From contig NZ_VFWX01000013.1 of the NCBI RefSeq assembly GCF_006442965.1, forward strand, positions 62,001 through 126,000: a stretch of 64,000 nucleotides of DNA, in the 5' to 3' direction. Position numbers and translations under genes: made by a program. Shown here one piece after another: positions 53,940 to 61,878 of this stretch (positions are counted from its first letter, which is position 1; each line of letters opens with the position of its first letter). This DNA is from Mesorhizobium sp. CU3. Its GTDB lineage: Bacteria > Pseudomonadota > Alphaproteobacteria > Rhizobiales > Rhizobiaceae. The notes under the pieces are model-generated. The model saw only the letters and a list, made by a program, of their open reading frames with translations. It searched no databases and was not told the origin of the DNA.

Positions 53940-54995
53940 CTAGGTTTGGGAGGATGGAAACAGTCGCCGGCGCGCCGGCAGCTTGACGCCGAGCAGGCGC
54001 GCAAGACCTTCGGGTTCCTTGATCAGGAACCACATGATGAGCAGTCCGAAGATGCCTTTCTGGATGTTCTGCAGCAGGCCGGCATCGACATGCCCGCTGA
54101 AGAGGTGCTGGAACAGCCAGTCCAGCGCCAGCGGCAGCAGGCTGACGAAGGCCGCGCCGAGATAGGCGCCGCGAATGGTGCCGAGTCCGCCGATGATGAT
54201 GATGAAAAGGATCTGGTAGGATCGCGACAGGCCGAAGCTCTGCACGCTGGCCGAGCCGAGATAGGCGAAAGCCCAGAGCGCCCCGGCGATGCCCAATATG
54301 AAGCTCGATACGGCGAAGGCCTGGAGTTTCGCGCGCACCACCGGCACGCCGATCACCGCAGCCGCGGTGTCCATGTCGCGGGTCGCCATCCAGTTCCGGC
54401 CGGTCTGGCTGCGCACCAGGTTGAATGACAACAGGGTGACCAGCAGCACCGTGCCGAGTGTCAGATAGTAGCGTCCATGCGGCGTTTCGGCGTTCAGGCC
54501 GAAGACGGTGAGGCCGCGGGGCAGGGCGATGGTCGCCGACGAGTTGCCGTCATAGAACCATGGGAATTTGAGGAACAGCCACTCGAAGAAGAACTGTGCG
54601 GCCAGCGTGCTGACGATCAGGTAAAAGCCCTTGATGCGCGTCGAGGGGATGCCGAACGCCAGTCCCAGGGCGGCAGCGATCAGCCCGGAGACGACAAGGG
54701 CGAGCGGCAATGGCAGGTCCGGCACGCGAAGCTGCAGCGAGAAGGTGGCGTAGGCGCCGACCATCATGAAGGCTCCGGCGCCGAGCGACAGCTGGCCCGC
54801 ATAACCGGTCAGAAGGTTGAGGCCGAGTCCCGCGAGCGACAGGATCAGGAACGGCACGATGATGGCGTTGATCCAGTATTCGGAGGCGAGAAACGGCCCG
54901 GCGAGTACCGGGAGGGCGATGGCGGCCAGTCCCACGGCGCGCAAGCCGACCTTGTCGATCGTCGGCGCGGCGATGGGCAGATCGATCTCGGACAT
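53940..54995 (-). CDS. Liv-type ABC transporter permease (LivM-like)
   Basis: 351 residues with about nine helices. GLNLLTGYAGQLSLGAGAFM is the LivM signature, and TAAAVIGVPVVRAKLQAFAV the ATPase-contact loop. The ATG at 54995 has GAGAGGG about 10 bp upstream. Its end is 13 bp before the binding-protein gene and it follows livH-like by 2 bp. The long open frame that runs on through livH is an artefact of base composition. Confidence 0.9.
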   Translation of the reverse strand: MSEIDLPIAAPTIDKVGLRAVGLAAIALPVLAGPFLASEYWINAIIVPFLILSLAGLGLNLLTGYAGQLSLGAGAFMMVGAYATFSLQLRVPDLPLPLALVVSGLIAAALGLAFGIPSTRIKGFYLIVSTLAAQFFFEWLFLKFPWFYDGNSSATIALPRGLTVFGLNAETPHGRYYLTLGTVLLVTLLSFNLVRSQTGRNWMATRDMDTAAAVIGVPVVRAKLQAFAVSSFILGIAGALWAFAYLGSASVQSFGLSRSYQILFIIIIGGLGTIRGAYLGAAFVSLLPLALDWLFQHLFSGHVDAGLLQNIQKGIFGLLIMWFLIKEPEGLARLLGVKLPARRRLFPSSQT

Positions 54996-54997
54996 CT

Positions 54998-55879
54998 TCA
55001 AACCCTCTCGATCTGGCGTTCGCCGAAAAGCCCGGCGGGGCGGATGAACAGGAAGACCAGCGCGAGCGCATAGGCGAACCAGGGCGTGATGCCACCGCCG
55101 AGGAAGGGGCCGATATAGGTCTCGGCTAGGCTCTCGCTGGCGCCGACGATGAGGCCGCCGAGAATGGCCCCGGCAATCGAGGTGAATCCGCCGATGATGA
55201 GGACCGGCAAAGCCTTCAGCACCACGAGCGAAAGCGAGAACTGCACGCCCTGGCGGGCGCCCCACAGCAGGCCGGCGACCAGCCCTACGATGCCGGCGAC
55301 CGCCCAGACGATCTGCCAGATGCGGTTGATGTCGATGCCGAGCGAAAGTGCTGCCCGCGTATCGTCGGCGACGCCACGCAACTGGATGCCGATGCGGGTG
55401 CGGTTGAACAGCAGCGAGAGCGCGATGCCGAGGGTCAGCGCCACGCCCGCGGCCACCAGGTCGAACTGGCTGATCATGATGTCGCCGAGGAAGATCGGCA
55501 GGTCGTCTATGCCGAGGTCGAGGGCGCGAACCTGGGAGCCCATCGTGCCCTGCGCCACCGCCTCGACGAGATAGGACAGGCCAAGCGTCGCCATGAAAAG
55601 CGTCATCGGGCTGCGGTTCGTCAGCGGCCGAAGCAGAAGCCGCTCGATGGTGATTGCCATCAGCACGAGCAAAGCAATCGTCAGAGCGATGGCGCCGAAG
55701 GCCGGCACGCCCTGATCCGTCAGCGAGACGAAGGTGAGCGCCGCAAACAGCAGGATCGAGCCCTGCGCGTAGTTGAAGACGCCGGATGCCTTGTAGATCA
55801 GCACGAAGCCAATCGCGACCATCGAGTACATGGTGCCTGCAAGCAAGCCGCCGATCAGGGTTTCGAGGAACATGCTCAT
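54998..55879 (-). CDS. Liv-type ABC transporter permease (LivH-like)
   Basis: 293 residues, about eight helices. MVAIGFVLIYKASGVFNYAQG is the LivH N-terminal signature, and the ATPase-contact loop reads DTRAALSLGIDINRIWQIVW. The ATG at 55879 overlaps the livG-like stop codon (ATGA), so the two are coupled. Confidence 0.92.
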   Translation of the reverse strand: MSMFLETLIGGLLAGTMYSMVAIGFVLIYKASGVFNYAQGSILLFAALTFVSLTDQGVPAFGAIALTIALLVLMAITIERLLLRPLTNRSPMTLFMATLGLSYLVEAVAQGTMGSQVRALDLGIDDLPIFLGDIMISQFDLVAAGVALTLGIALSLLFNRTRIGIQLRGVADDTRAALSLGIDINRIWQIVWAVAGIVGLVAGLLWGARQGVQFSLSLVVLKALPVLIIGGFTSIAGAILGGLIVGASESLAETYIGPFLGGGITPWFAYALALVFLFIRPAGLFGERQIERV

Positions 55880-56670
55880 GCGGCGATCTCCGCGCGTTCG
55901 GAGCCGAGATAGGCCGCGATGACATCGGGGTTGTCGCGGATCGTTTCCGGAGGTCCGTCGGCGAGCTTGCGGCCGTAGTCGAGCACCACAACGTGATGGG
56001 CGAGTTCCAGCACGATGCCGATGTCGTGCTCGATCAGCACGATCGTCAGCTTGAGCTCGCGGTTGAGACGCGCGATAACGGCGGCGATCTCCTGCTTTTC
56101 GGATGCATTCATCCCGGCGAGCGGCTCATCCAGCAGCACCAGGCGCGGTTCCGCGACGATGGCGCGGGCCAGTTCGACCTTCTTCTGCACGCCATAGGGC
56201 AGGGTGCCGACGACGGTCGCGGCATGACGGTCCAGCCCGAACAGGCGCAGCACCTCATGTGCCCGTTCGCGAAAGCGGCGCTCTTCATGGCGTGCACGCG
56301 GCAGCCGGAACATTTCCTCTACAAGCGTAAGCCGGGAATGCCGGGAGAGCCCGGTTATGGCATTGTCGATGACGCTCATGCCGGAAAACAGCGCGTTGTT
56401 CTGGAAACCGCGCCCGATGCCGCGCCGCGCCGCCTCGAGCGGCTGCATGCGGGAAAAATGCTCGCCCTCTAGGATGATCTCGCCGGCGTCAGGCACATAA
56501 ACGCCGTTCAGGATGTTGAGCAACGAGCTCTTGCCGGCGCCGTTCGGTCCGATCAGCGCGCAAATCTCCCCGGCCTCGACACGGAAGCTAAGCTCCGAAA
56601 TCGCCTTGACGCCTTTGAACGACAGCGAAACGTTCTTCAGTTCGAGTGCGGGCCGTGTGGGCGTGGTCAT
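55876..56670 (-). CDS. Liv-type ABC transporter ATPase (LivG-like)
   Basis: 264 residues. Walker A LIGPNGAGKSS, signature region LPYGVQKKVELARAIVAEP (a relaxed LSGGQ, normal for LivG), Walker B LVLLDEPLAGMNASE, H-loop VLIEHD. GIGRGFQNNALFSGMSVIDN is the Q-loop block. It follows the monooxygenase gene by 92 bp on the same strand. Confidence 0.92.
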   Translation of the reverse strand: MTTPTRPALELKNVSLSFKGVKAISELSFRVEAGEICALIGPNGAGKSSLLNILNGVYVPDAGEIILEGEHFSRMQPLEAARRGIGRGFQNNALFSGMSVIDNAITGLSRHSRLTLVEEMFRLPRARHEERRFRERAHEVLRLFGLDRHAATVVGTLPYGVQKKVELARAIVAEPRLVLLDEPLAGMNASEKQEIAAVIARLNRELKLTIVLIEHDIGIVLELAHHVVVLDYGRKLADGPPETIRDNPDVIAAYLGSERAEIAA

Positions 56671-56762
56671 CGACTTTCATTCCATTGTTCTGGCGCGCGG
56701 CAAGGTCCGGGAAGGCAGGCTTTCGGGGATGCGCGCCGGTGCGTGTCGGCGGCTGGCCGCGC

Positions 56763-58169
56763 TCAGGCAGCCTCGCCGGATGCGGCAGCGTTCTGCTCGC
56801 GCTTCACGCGCTCGATGTCGCGGAACCGGTGGGCAGGGTGGTTTGCCGGCAGGTAAGGTCCTTCGCCGAACAGTTTTTCGCGCAGCGTGCCGTCGCGATA
56901 GGCCGTCGCGTAGACGCCGCGTTTCTGGAGCTCAGGGACGACATAGCCGATCACGTCGGCGAAGCTGTCATGCGCCAGCGCATAGGCTAGGTTGAAACCA
57001 TCGATGTCGGTTTCCTCGACCCATTCTTGCAGAAGGTCGGCAATCGTCGACGGCGAGCCGACGAAGAGCGGGCCAAGACCACCGATGCCGCCCCACTTGG
57101 CCAGTTCCTCGATAGTCCAGACCTTGTCGCCCTCCGCCAGATGCTCGACCGCGGAGATGATGGCGTTGGTCTTGACCTTCTTGACGGTGTCGGTCGGCTT
57201 GTAGTGGCCGAAGTCGATCCCGGTCCAGCCGGACATCAGCACCAGCGCCCCGTCATAGGAGGCGTATTTGGCATAGTCTTCGTATTTGGCGCGGGCCTTC
57301 TCGTCCGTCTCGTCGACGATGATGGTCGCCATCGCGTAAACCAGCACCTTGTTCGGATCGCGGCCTTGCGCGGCGGCGCGCTGGCGGATGTCCGACACAT
57401 AGGCGCGCGTCGCATCCTTGAGCGGCGTCGAGATGAAGACGCATTCGGCATGCCCGGCGGCGAACTGCTTGCCGGGGCCGGATGCGCCAGCCTGAAACAG
57501 CACCGGCGTGCGCTGCGGTGACGGTTCGCTGAGATGATAGCCGGGGACGTCGAAATATTTGCCTCTGTGGCCGATCTCGTGGATCTTGGACGGATCGGCG
57601 AAGATGCCGCGCTCCTTGTCGCGGACGACGGCGCCTTCCTCCCAGCTTCCTTCGAAGAGCTTGTAGAGAATCTCGACATATTCGGTCGCCACGTCGTAGC
57701 GGTTGTCGTGCGAACGCAGGCCGCCTTGGCCGACATTCTTGGCGCCGCTCTCCAGATACGACGTCACGATGTTCCAGCCGACGCGGCCCTTGGTATGGTG
57801 GTCGGCAGTCGAGAGCCGGCGGGCGAACGTGTAGGGATGCTCGAAGCTGGTCGATGCGGTGATGCCAATGCCGAGATGCTTAGTCGCCAGCGCGATCGGA
57901 TTGGCGAGCTGCAGCGGGTCGTTCACGGGGATCTGGACGCCTTGAAGCAGCGCGTTGTCGAGATTGCCCTTGTAGACGTCGTAGTAACCGACGACGTCGG
58001 CTATGAAGACCGACTCGAAGAAGCCGCTTTCCAGAAGCTTGGCGAGATCGGTCCAGTACTCGAGATCCTTGTACTGCCATGACCGGTCGCGCGGGTGCCG
58101 CCATAGACCAGGTGACTGGTGCCCCACGCAGTTCATCTCGAAAGCATTGAATCGTATCGTCTTTGCCAT
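56763..58169 (-). CDS. LLM-class flavin-dependent monooxygenase (NtaA/SnaA/DszA type)
   Basis: 468 residues. It uses FMNH2 supplied by a separate reductase to oxidise a small organic compound. Marks of the NtaA/SnaA/DszA branch are FEMNCVGHQSPGLWRHPRD near the start, FIADVVGYYDVY, TASTSFEHPYTFARRLSTAD, GRVGWNIVTSYLESGAKNVG and HRGKYFDVPGYHLSEPSPQR. Known relatives act on nitrilotriacetate, pristinamycin IIA and dibenzothiophene sulfone. It heads an operon with a complete Liv-type importer. No flavin reductase gene lies nearby, so the substrate and partner are open. Confidence 0.9.
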   Translation of the reverse strand: MAKTIRFNAFEMNCVGHQSPGLWRHPRDRSWQYKDLEYWTDLAKLLESGFFESVFIADVVGYYDVYKGNLDNALLQGVQIPVNDPLQLANPIALATKHLGIGITASTSFEHPYTFARRLSTADHHTKGRVGWNIVTSYLESGAKNVGQGGLRSHDNRYDVATEYVEILYKLFEGSWEEGAVVRDKERGIFADPSKIHEIGHRGKYFDVPGYHLSEPSPQRTPVLFQAGASGPGKQFAAGHAECVFISTPLKDATRAYVSDIRQRAAAQGRDPNKVLVYAMATIIVDETDEKARAKYEDYAKYASYDGALVLMSGWTGIDFGHYKPTDTVKKVKTNAIISAVEHLAEGDKVWTIEELAKWGGIGGLGPLFVGSPSTIADLLQEWVEETDIDGFNLAYALAHDSFADVIGYVVPELQKRGVYATAYRDGTLREKLFGEGPYLPANHPAHRFRDIERVKREQNAAASGEAA

Positions 58170-58177
58170 GAGGCGTC

Positions 58178-58204
58178 GTGTCCCCGCTGATATGGGCGGG
58201 ACAC
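58178..58204. promoter_or_regulatory. Inverted repeat in the monooxygenase leader
   Basis: GTGTCC-C-CGC and GCG-GGACAC form a 9-bp stem with one bulged base, 9 bp before the monooxygenase start. Possible operator, or hairpin in the leader mRNA. Confidence 0.45.
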
Positions 58205-58221
58205 TAAGGGGCCAAATCGTC

Positions 58222-58262
58222 CAGCTACAGAAATTATATCTTTTTTATAGACTTAATATGGA
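58222..58262 (-). promoter_or_regulatory. Possible monooxygenase-operon promoter
   Basis: An AT-rich island in GC-rich DNA with a perfect TATAAT on the minus strand (plus-strand ATTATA at 58233-58238), about 64 bp before the start codon. No clear -35 box was found, which is common for promoters with an activator. Confidence 0.45.
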
Positions 58263-58341
58263 AAAGGCATTGCGCGCTGTCGGGGAATGACAATCCATCG
58301 CTGCCGGCCTTGACCACGCCAGCCACATCTCTCCGGGACGC

Positions 58342-59325
58342 TTAGTTGTCCTCTGGTTTGTCATGGCCTTTGCTGTAGCGAGCCTTTAGCTCGTCCACGG
58401 TCGGTTCGCGCCCGGGCATCGGCGGCAAGCCGCGCTTCTTGCGCAGCATGGCGATGAACGCACCACGCGCAAATCTGCGGCGGAATTCCCGGGCTCTCGG
58501 GTGCACGCCAAGCGCAGCCAGCAGCCTGCGTTTGAGATAGCGGAAGCGCGTGGGAACCCGAGGTTCTTCGACGTTGCCGAGTATCTTCAAACGCAATGCA
58601 TCCGGCGCACTCATGGCGTCCATCAAGTCTTCCTGCTCGCGCGCCGTATCGCCCGCGTAGCTGCCTTCGCGCTTGCCTGAATGCAGCATCAGCACTGTGA
58701 GATGCGGCATCGTCGCGATCACCGCGCCCTTGCGCCAAGCCCGGAACAGCCAGTCCTGGGAGCTTTCGCAAACGCACTGGGCGGCCGGGCGCCATGGTCC
58801 AAGAATTGGCAGTGACGTCCGCCTGAACATTTGCGCCGAGCCGAATCCCACCGTGATGACCGGATCGTAGAAGCCGTCCCGTCCCATCCCGACGACCGAA
58901 TGCAGAGACTCCCTACTTGCCGCTGACTCGACCACCGCACCTCGCGCGATCACCACATCGGCGCCGGTGGCCTCGATCCAGCCGCTCATCGACGCCAGAT
59001 GGTCGGGAAACCAGAGGTCGTCATGGTTCAAGATGGCGATGAAGCGGCCGCGGGCCCGGGCAAAGCCGATACTGTTCGGTCCCGATTGTTCGCCGAAATT
59101 CACCGGAAGATCGATGTAGGAAATCCGCGAGTCACAGAAAGCTGAGACAGTTGCTGCCGTATCAGGCCGGCAGGCATCGCCGACGACGATGGCCTCCCAG
59201 TCCTGCAAAGTCTGACCGATGAGGCTCTTCAGCGCCTGACGCAGGACCGCCGGGCGGTTGTGAGTCGCGATGACGACTGAGACGAGGGGCTCTGCGGTCG
59301 GAGCCGGCTGGCTGGAGGGCTTCAC
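58342..59325 (-). CDS. Glycosyltransferase family 2
   Basis: 327 residues with a GT-A domain: VSVVIATHNRPAVLRQALKS, VVGDACRPDTA, and ILNHDDLWFPDHL (the DxD-like site). The tail is basic (PRAREFRRRFARGAF, MLRKKRGLPPMPG). The GTG at 59325 lies 2 bp after the cupin gene stop and is preferred over upstream in-frame starts inside that gene. It is coupled with the cupin gene and probably adds or completes a sugar on a surface polysaccharide. Acceptor unknown. Confidence 0.8.
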   Translation of the reverse strand: MKPSSQPAPTAEPLVSVVIATHNRPAVLRQALKSLIGQTLQDWEAIVVGDACRPDTAATVSAFCDSRISYIDLPVNFGEQSGPNSIGFARARGRFIAILNHDDLWFPDHLASMSGWIEATGADVVIARGAVVESAASRESLHSVVGMGRDGFYDPVITVGFGSAQMFRRTSLPILGPWRPAAQCVCESSQDWLFRAWRKGAVIATMPHLTVLMLHSGKREGSYAGDTAREQEDLMDAMSAPDALRLKILGNVEEPRVPTRFRYLKRRLLAALGVHPRAREFRRRFARGAFIAMLRKKRGLPPMPGREPTVDELKARYSKGHDKPEDN

Positions 59326-59326
59326 G

Positions 59327-59872
59327 CTACACCAGCTTGTAGGGGATCTGTTCGGTGTCGGGCGGCAGACGCCAGTGGTCGGGGCTGTCGAAGGCGTAGG
59401 CCTTGTCGACAAGGTTGAGCAGCAGGGCGGTCTCCGGTCCGAGCGAGGTGACGCCGTGCCACACGCCGGGCGGAATGATGACGATCGCCGGCCTCAGTGC
59501 GCCGACGATCTTATGCCAGACGGCGCCGAAAGTAGGCGAGGCCTTGCGGCCGTCGAACAAGGATATGCGCACGCTGCCGACAGAGCAGAACAGCCTGTCC
59601 TGCGTCACCGCATGCGCGTGCCAGCCGGTCACTGCGCCCGGGTACAAGGTGCGCTGGAAGACCTGTCCTATCGGCAGCGCGTCCAGCCCCCATTCCTCGC
59701 GGAAGATTTCGGTGAGATAACCCGTCGACGTTGCAACCGGCCGGATCTCCTTGAATGTCACGCCGTCGATCCCCGGAGGATCGACAATCTGCCAGTCCGG
59801 CGTCACGGTCTGCCGATCCGGCGAGCCGGTCGCCATCCAGCCTTGTGGTGCGGTGCGATTGTCGTTGCCCAT
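59327..59872 (-). CDS. Cupin protein related to dTDP-4-dehydrorhamnose 3,5-epimerase
   Basis: 181 residues. RmlC-like jelly roll: PVATSTGYLTEIFREEW, QRTLYPGAVTGWHAHAVTQD (cupin motif 1 with His residues), SVRISLFDGRKASPTFG, and IPPGVWHGVTSLGPETALLL (motif 2). Genuine RmlC has a different His-Asp pair, so it may act on another nucleotide sugar or only bind one. GGGGA lies about 8 bp before the ATG. It is coupled to the glycosyltransferase gene. Confidence 0.8.
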   Translation of the reverse strand: MGNDNRTAPQGWMATGSPDRQTVTPDWQIVDPPGIDGVTFKEIRPVATSTGYLTEIFREEWGLDALPIGQVFQRTLYPGAVTGWHAHAVTQDRLFCSVGSVRISLFDGRKASPTFGAVWHKIVGALRPAIVIIPPGVWHGVTSLGPETALLLNLVDKAYAFDSPDHWRLPPDTEQIPYKLV

Positions 59873-59963
59873 GCCCAGTCCCCGGAAATGCCTGCAAAGT
59901 GATAGGGGTACGTCCCGGCCTTGGCAACAAGCCGGCGTCCGGCCGCGGCCAAGCTGTCGAACA

Positions 59964-59993
59964 AAGACCCGCCGAATCGCTTCGGCGGGTCTT
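59964..59993 (-). terminator. Rho-independent terminator between bamE and the cupin gene
   Basis: AAGACCCGCCGAA-TCGC-TTCGGCGGGTCTT, a perfect 13-bp stem. On the minus strand a TTTGTT follows. It ends bamE transcription before the cupin/glycosyltransferase pair. Confidence 0.85.
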
Positions 59994-60023
59994 CTGCCTG
60001 TCTGAAATGTCGCTGCTACGGTC

Positions 60024-60530
60024 TTAAGTGCCCGGGGTGGGCAGCGCCATCTTGCTCGCGCCCTTGATGACCTGGCTGAGGAAGTTCTGGTCCTTGCCCC
60101 CGGTCGGCGTGGTTCGCGAGATGAAGTCGAAGATCTTGCCGTCCTTGAGGCCGTAATTGGCGATCTGCGTGACGCGCCCGTCCGCGCCGAAATAGACCGC
60201 CAGCACATGCTGGTCGACGATGTGCGGCTTGTCGAAGGCGACGTAGCGCTTGCGCGTCTGCGAGATGTAATAGAAGGCCTCGTTGTCGAAGGTCGCGGTG
60301 GTCGACGGCGTGCCCAGCGCCAGGAGCACCTGTTCACGGCTCGATCCCACCGGCACCGAGTCGATGGCCGCCTGGTCGATGACATAGCCTTGCGTCAGCG
60401 TCTCGCTCGGGTGGAGGTCGCCGAACATCTTGGACGAATTGCAGGCCGAAAGCGCGGTTACGGCGACCAGCAGGGAAGCCACGCCCATCGGCACAGGCGT
60501 GAGAATCGACTTGAATTTCAGCGCACCCAA
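60024..60530 (-). CDS. bamE: Outer-membrane assembly lipoprotein BamE (SmpA/OmlA)
   Basis: 168 residues from the chosen start. A lipoprotein signal ends in LSAC, with the lipidated Cys at residue 30. The BamE fold (residues ~50-140) has YVIDQAAIDSVPVGSSREQV and LALGTPSTTATFDNEAFYYI, then FVDKPHI-type and VAVYFGADGRV segments. BamE is an accessory part of the BAM complex for beta-barrel insertion. A cluster of TTG codons (60530-60536) follows GGAG; the ATG at 60488 has no such site. The start is therefore uncertain by a few codons. Confidence 0.85.
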   Translation of the reverse strand: MGALKFKSILTPVPMGVASLLVAVTALSACNSSKMFGDLHPSETLTQGYVIDQAAIDSVPVGSSREQVLLALGTPSTTATFDNEAFYYISQTRKRYVAFDKPHIVDQHVLAVYFGADGRVTQIANYGLKDGKIFDFISRTTPTGGKDQNFLSQVIKGASKMALPTPGT

Positions 60531-60647
60531 CAACAATTCTCCATCACATCCCCGCAACTTGCGCTGGGCCGCAAAACCGGTAAACCAGCTTGCATGCCGA
60601 TGCAACAAGGCCAAATCAAACAAAAGGTCCCCGGGAGACCGCCCTCA

Positions 60648-61202
60648 ATGTTCCAGCGCCTTTTTGGCCGTGAACGCCATGCCAACCGCGCTATCACCGA
60701 CGCGCTCTACGCACAAATCGTGGCGGCGGCGCGGCAAACATTGTTTTATTCCGACTGGAATGTGCCGGACACGCCGCTCGGCCGCTTCGAGATGCTGTCC
60801 TTGCATATGTTCCTGTTCCAGCACCGGCTGCGGGGCCAGGAAGGTGCTGCCGCCGAAGTCGCGCAGGTGCTGATCGACGAGTTTTTCCTCGACGTCGACC
60901 ATTCGCTGCGGGAACTCGGCATCAGCGATGTCGGCGTGCCGAAACGCATGAAGAAGCTGGCAAAGATGTTCTATGGCCGCACCGCCGCCTATGACGACGC
61001 CTTGCGCGCGGACGACCGCGCCGCACTTGCCGCCGCACTTGCCCGCAACATCAGGCCCGATGCCGGCGCATGGCCCGAGGCGCCGCTGCTGGCGGACTAT
61101 GTTGCGCAGGCGTCCCGGCAACTCGCCGCACAGCCGAGCGAATCGATCGTCGCCGGCAAGGTGATGTTTCCGGTCGCCGGGCAGGCCGAGAGGCCGGCAT
61201 GA
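60648..61202 (+). CDS. Ubiquinol-cytochrome c chaperone (CBP3/UQCC1-like)
   Basis: 184 residues. Family PF03981, needed for assembly of the cytochrome bc1 complex. Marks are ALYAQIVAAARQTLFYSDW, DTPLGRFEMLSLHMFLFQHR and LIDEFFLDVDHSLRELGISD, then KKLAKMFYGR. No signal peptide, as expected. The ATG at 60648 has CCGGGAG upstream. It overlaps the DUF177 gene by 4 bp and is divergent from bamE, the standard order in alphaproteobacteria. Confidence 0.92.
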   Translation: MFQRLFGRERHANRAITDALYAQIVAAARQTLFYSDWNVPDTPLGRFEMLSLHMFLFQHRLRGQEGAAAEVAQVLIDEFFLDVDHSLRELGISDVGVPKRMKKLAKMFYGRTAAYDDALRADDRAALAAALARNIRPDAGAWPEAPLLADYVAQASRQLAAQPSESIVAGKVMFPVAGQAERPA

Positions 61203-61747
61203 AACACGCTGAGCCGAAAAGCCCTGTCTCCTTCGTTGCCAATGTCGCGCGCCTGCCGCAGAAGGGCCTGCCTGTCGTCGTCGAAGCCGATGAACGGCAG
61301 CGCACGGCTCTGGCCGCCGAATACGACCTGCTTTCGGTCGAACGCTATCGCGCCGAGCTTCTGGTCACGCGCTGGAAGCGCAACGGCGTCAAGGTGAGCG
61401 GACGCGTCGAAGCCGACATCACCCAGGCCTGCATCGTCACCCTCGATCCCGTCGCAGCCCATATCGACGAGCCTGTCGAGGCGCTATTCCTTCCGGAAGA
61501 CTCGAAGCTCGGGCGCGAAGGTTTCGAAGGCGGCGGCGAGATCGTCCTCGACGCCGACGGGCCCGACAGCCCAGAGACCTTCTCCGGCGACTTCATCGAC
61601 GTCGGGGCTCTGGCCGAGCAGTTTTTCGGCTTGGCGATTGACCCTTATCCGCGCAAGCCCGGCGCCGCGGTGGACGTCGCCGGCGACGATCAGGCGGAGG
61701 AAAGCGAATTCCAGAAAAAGCTGCGTTCGCTGCTCGGAAAATCCTGA
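61199..61747 (+). CDS. DUF177 (YceD) family protein
   Basis: 182 residues. It has the family line RVEADITQACIVTLDPVAAH, then IDEPVEALFLPED and a C-terminal acidic segment ending in EFQKKLRSLLGK. In E. coli, YceD affects 23S rRNA levels; the alphaproteobacterial version is less studied. ATG overlaps the chaperone stop (ATGA). In many bacteria DUF177 lies next to rpmF and plsX; here rpmF is missing. Confidence 0.9.
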   Translation: MKHAEPKSPVSFVANVARLPQKGLPVVVEADERQRTALAAEYDLLSVERYRAELLVTRWKRNGVKVSGRVEADITQACIVTLDPVAAHIDEPVEALFLPEDSKLGREGFEGGGEIVLDADGPDSPETFSGDFIDVGALAEQFFGLAIDPYPRKPGAAVDVAGDDQAEESEFQKKLRSLLGKS

Positions 61748-61878
61748 AAGCGCCTCCGATTTTGGAAAAGTTGGTTGTGCGCAGGCGCAAAACCGCTATT
61801 TTCGCCGAACCTTCGCGAGCCCCCAATATCCTGGCAAGCATCCGCCGCAAGCCAGGCAAACCGTGAGAAAAACACTAC

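Noticed and set aside
53940..55991. 683-codon frame suggesting a fusion with the LivM-like permease
   Set aside because: The part upstream of 54995 is a shadow of livH in another frame; the real LivM start is at 54995 with GAGAGGG before it.
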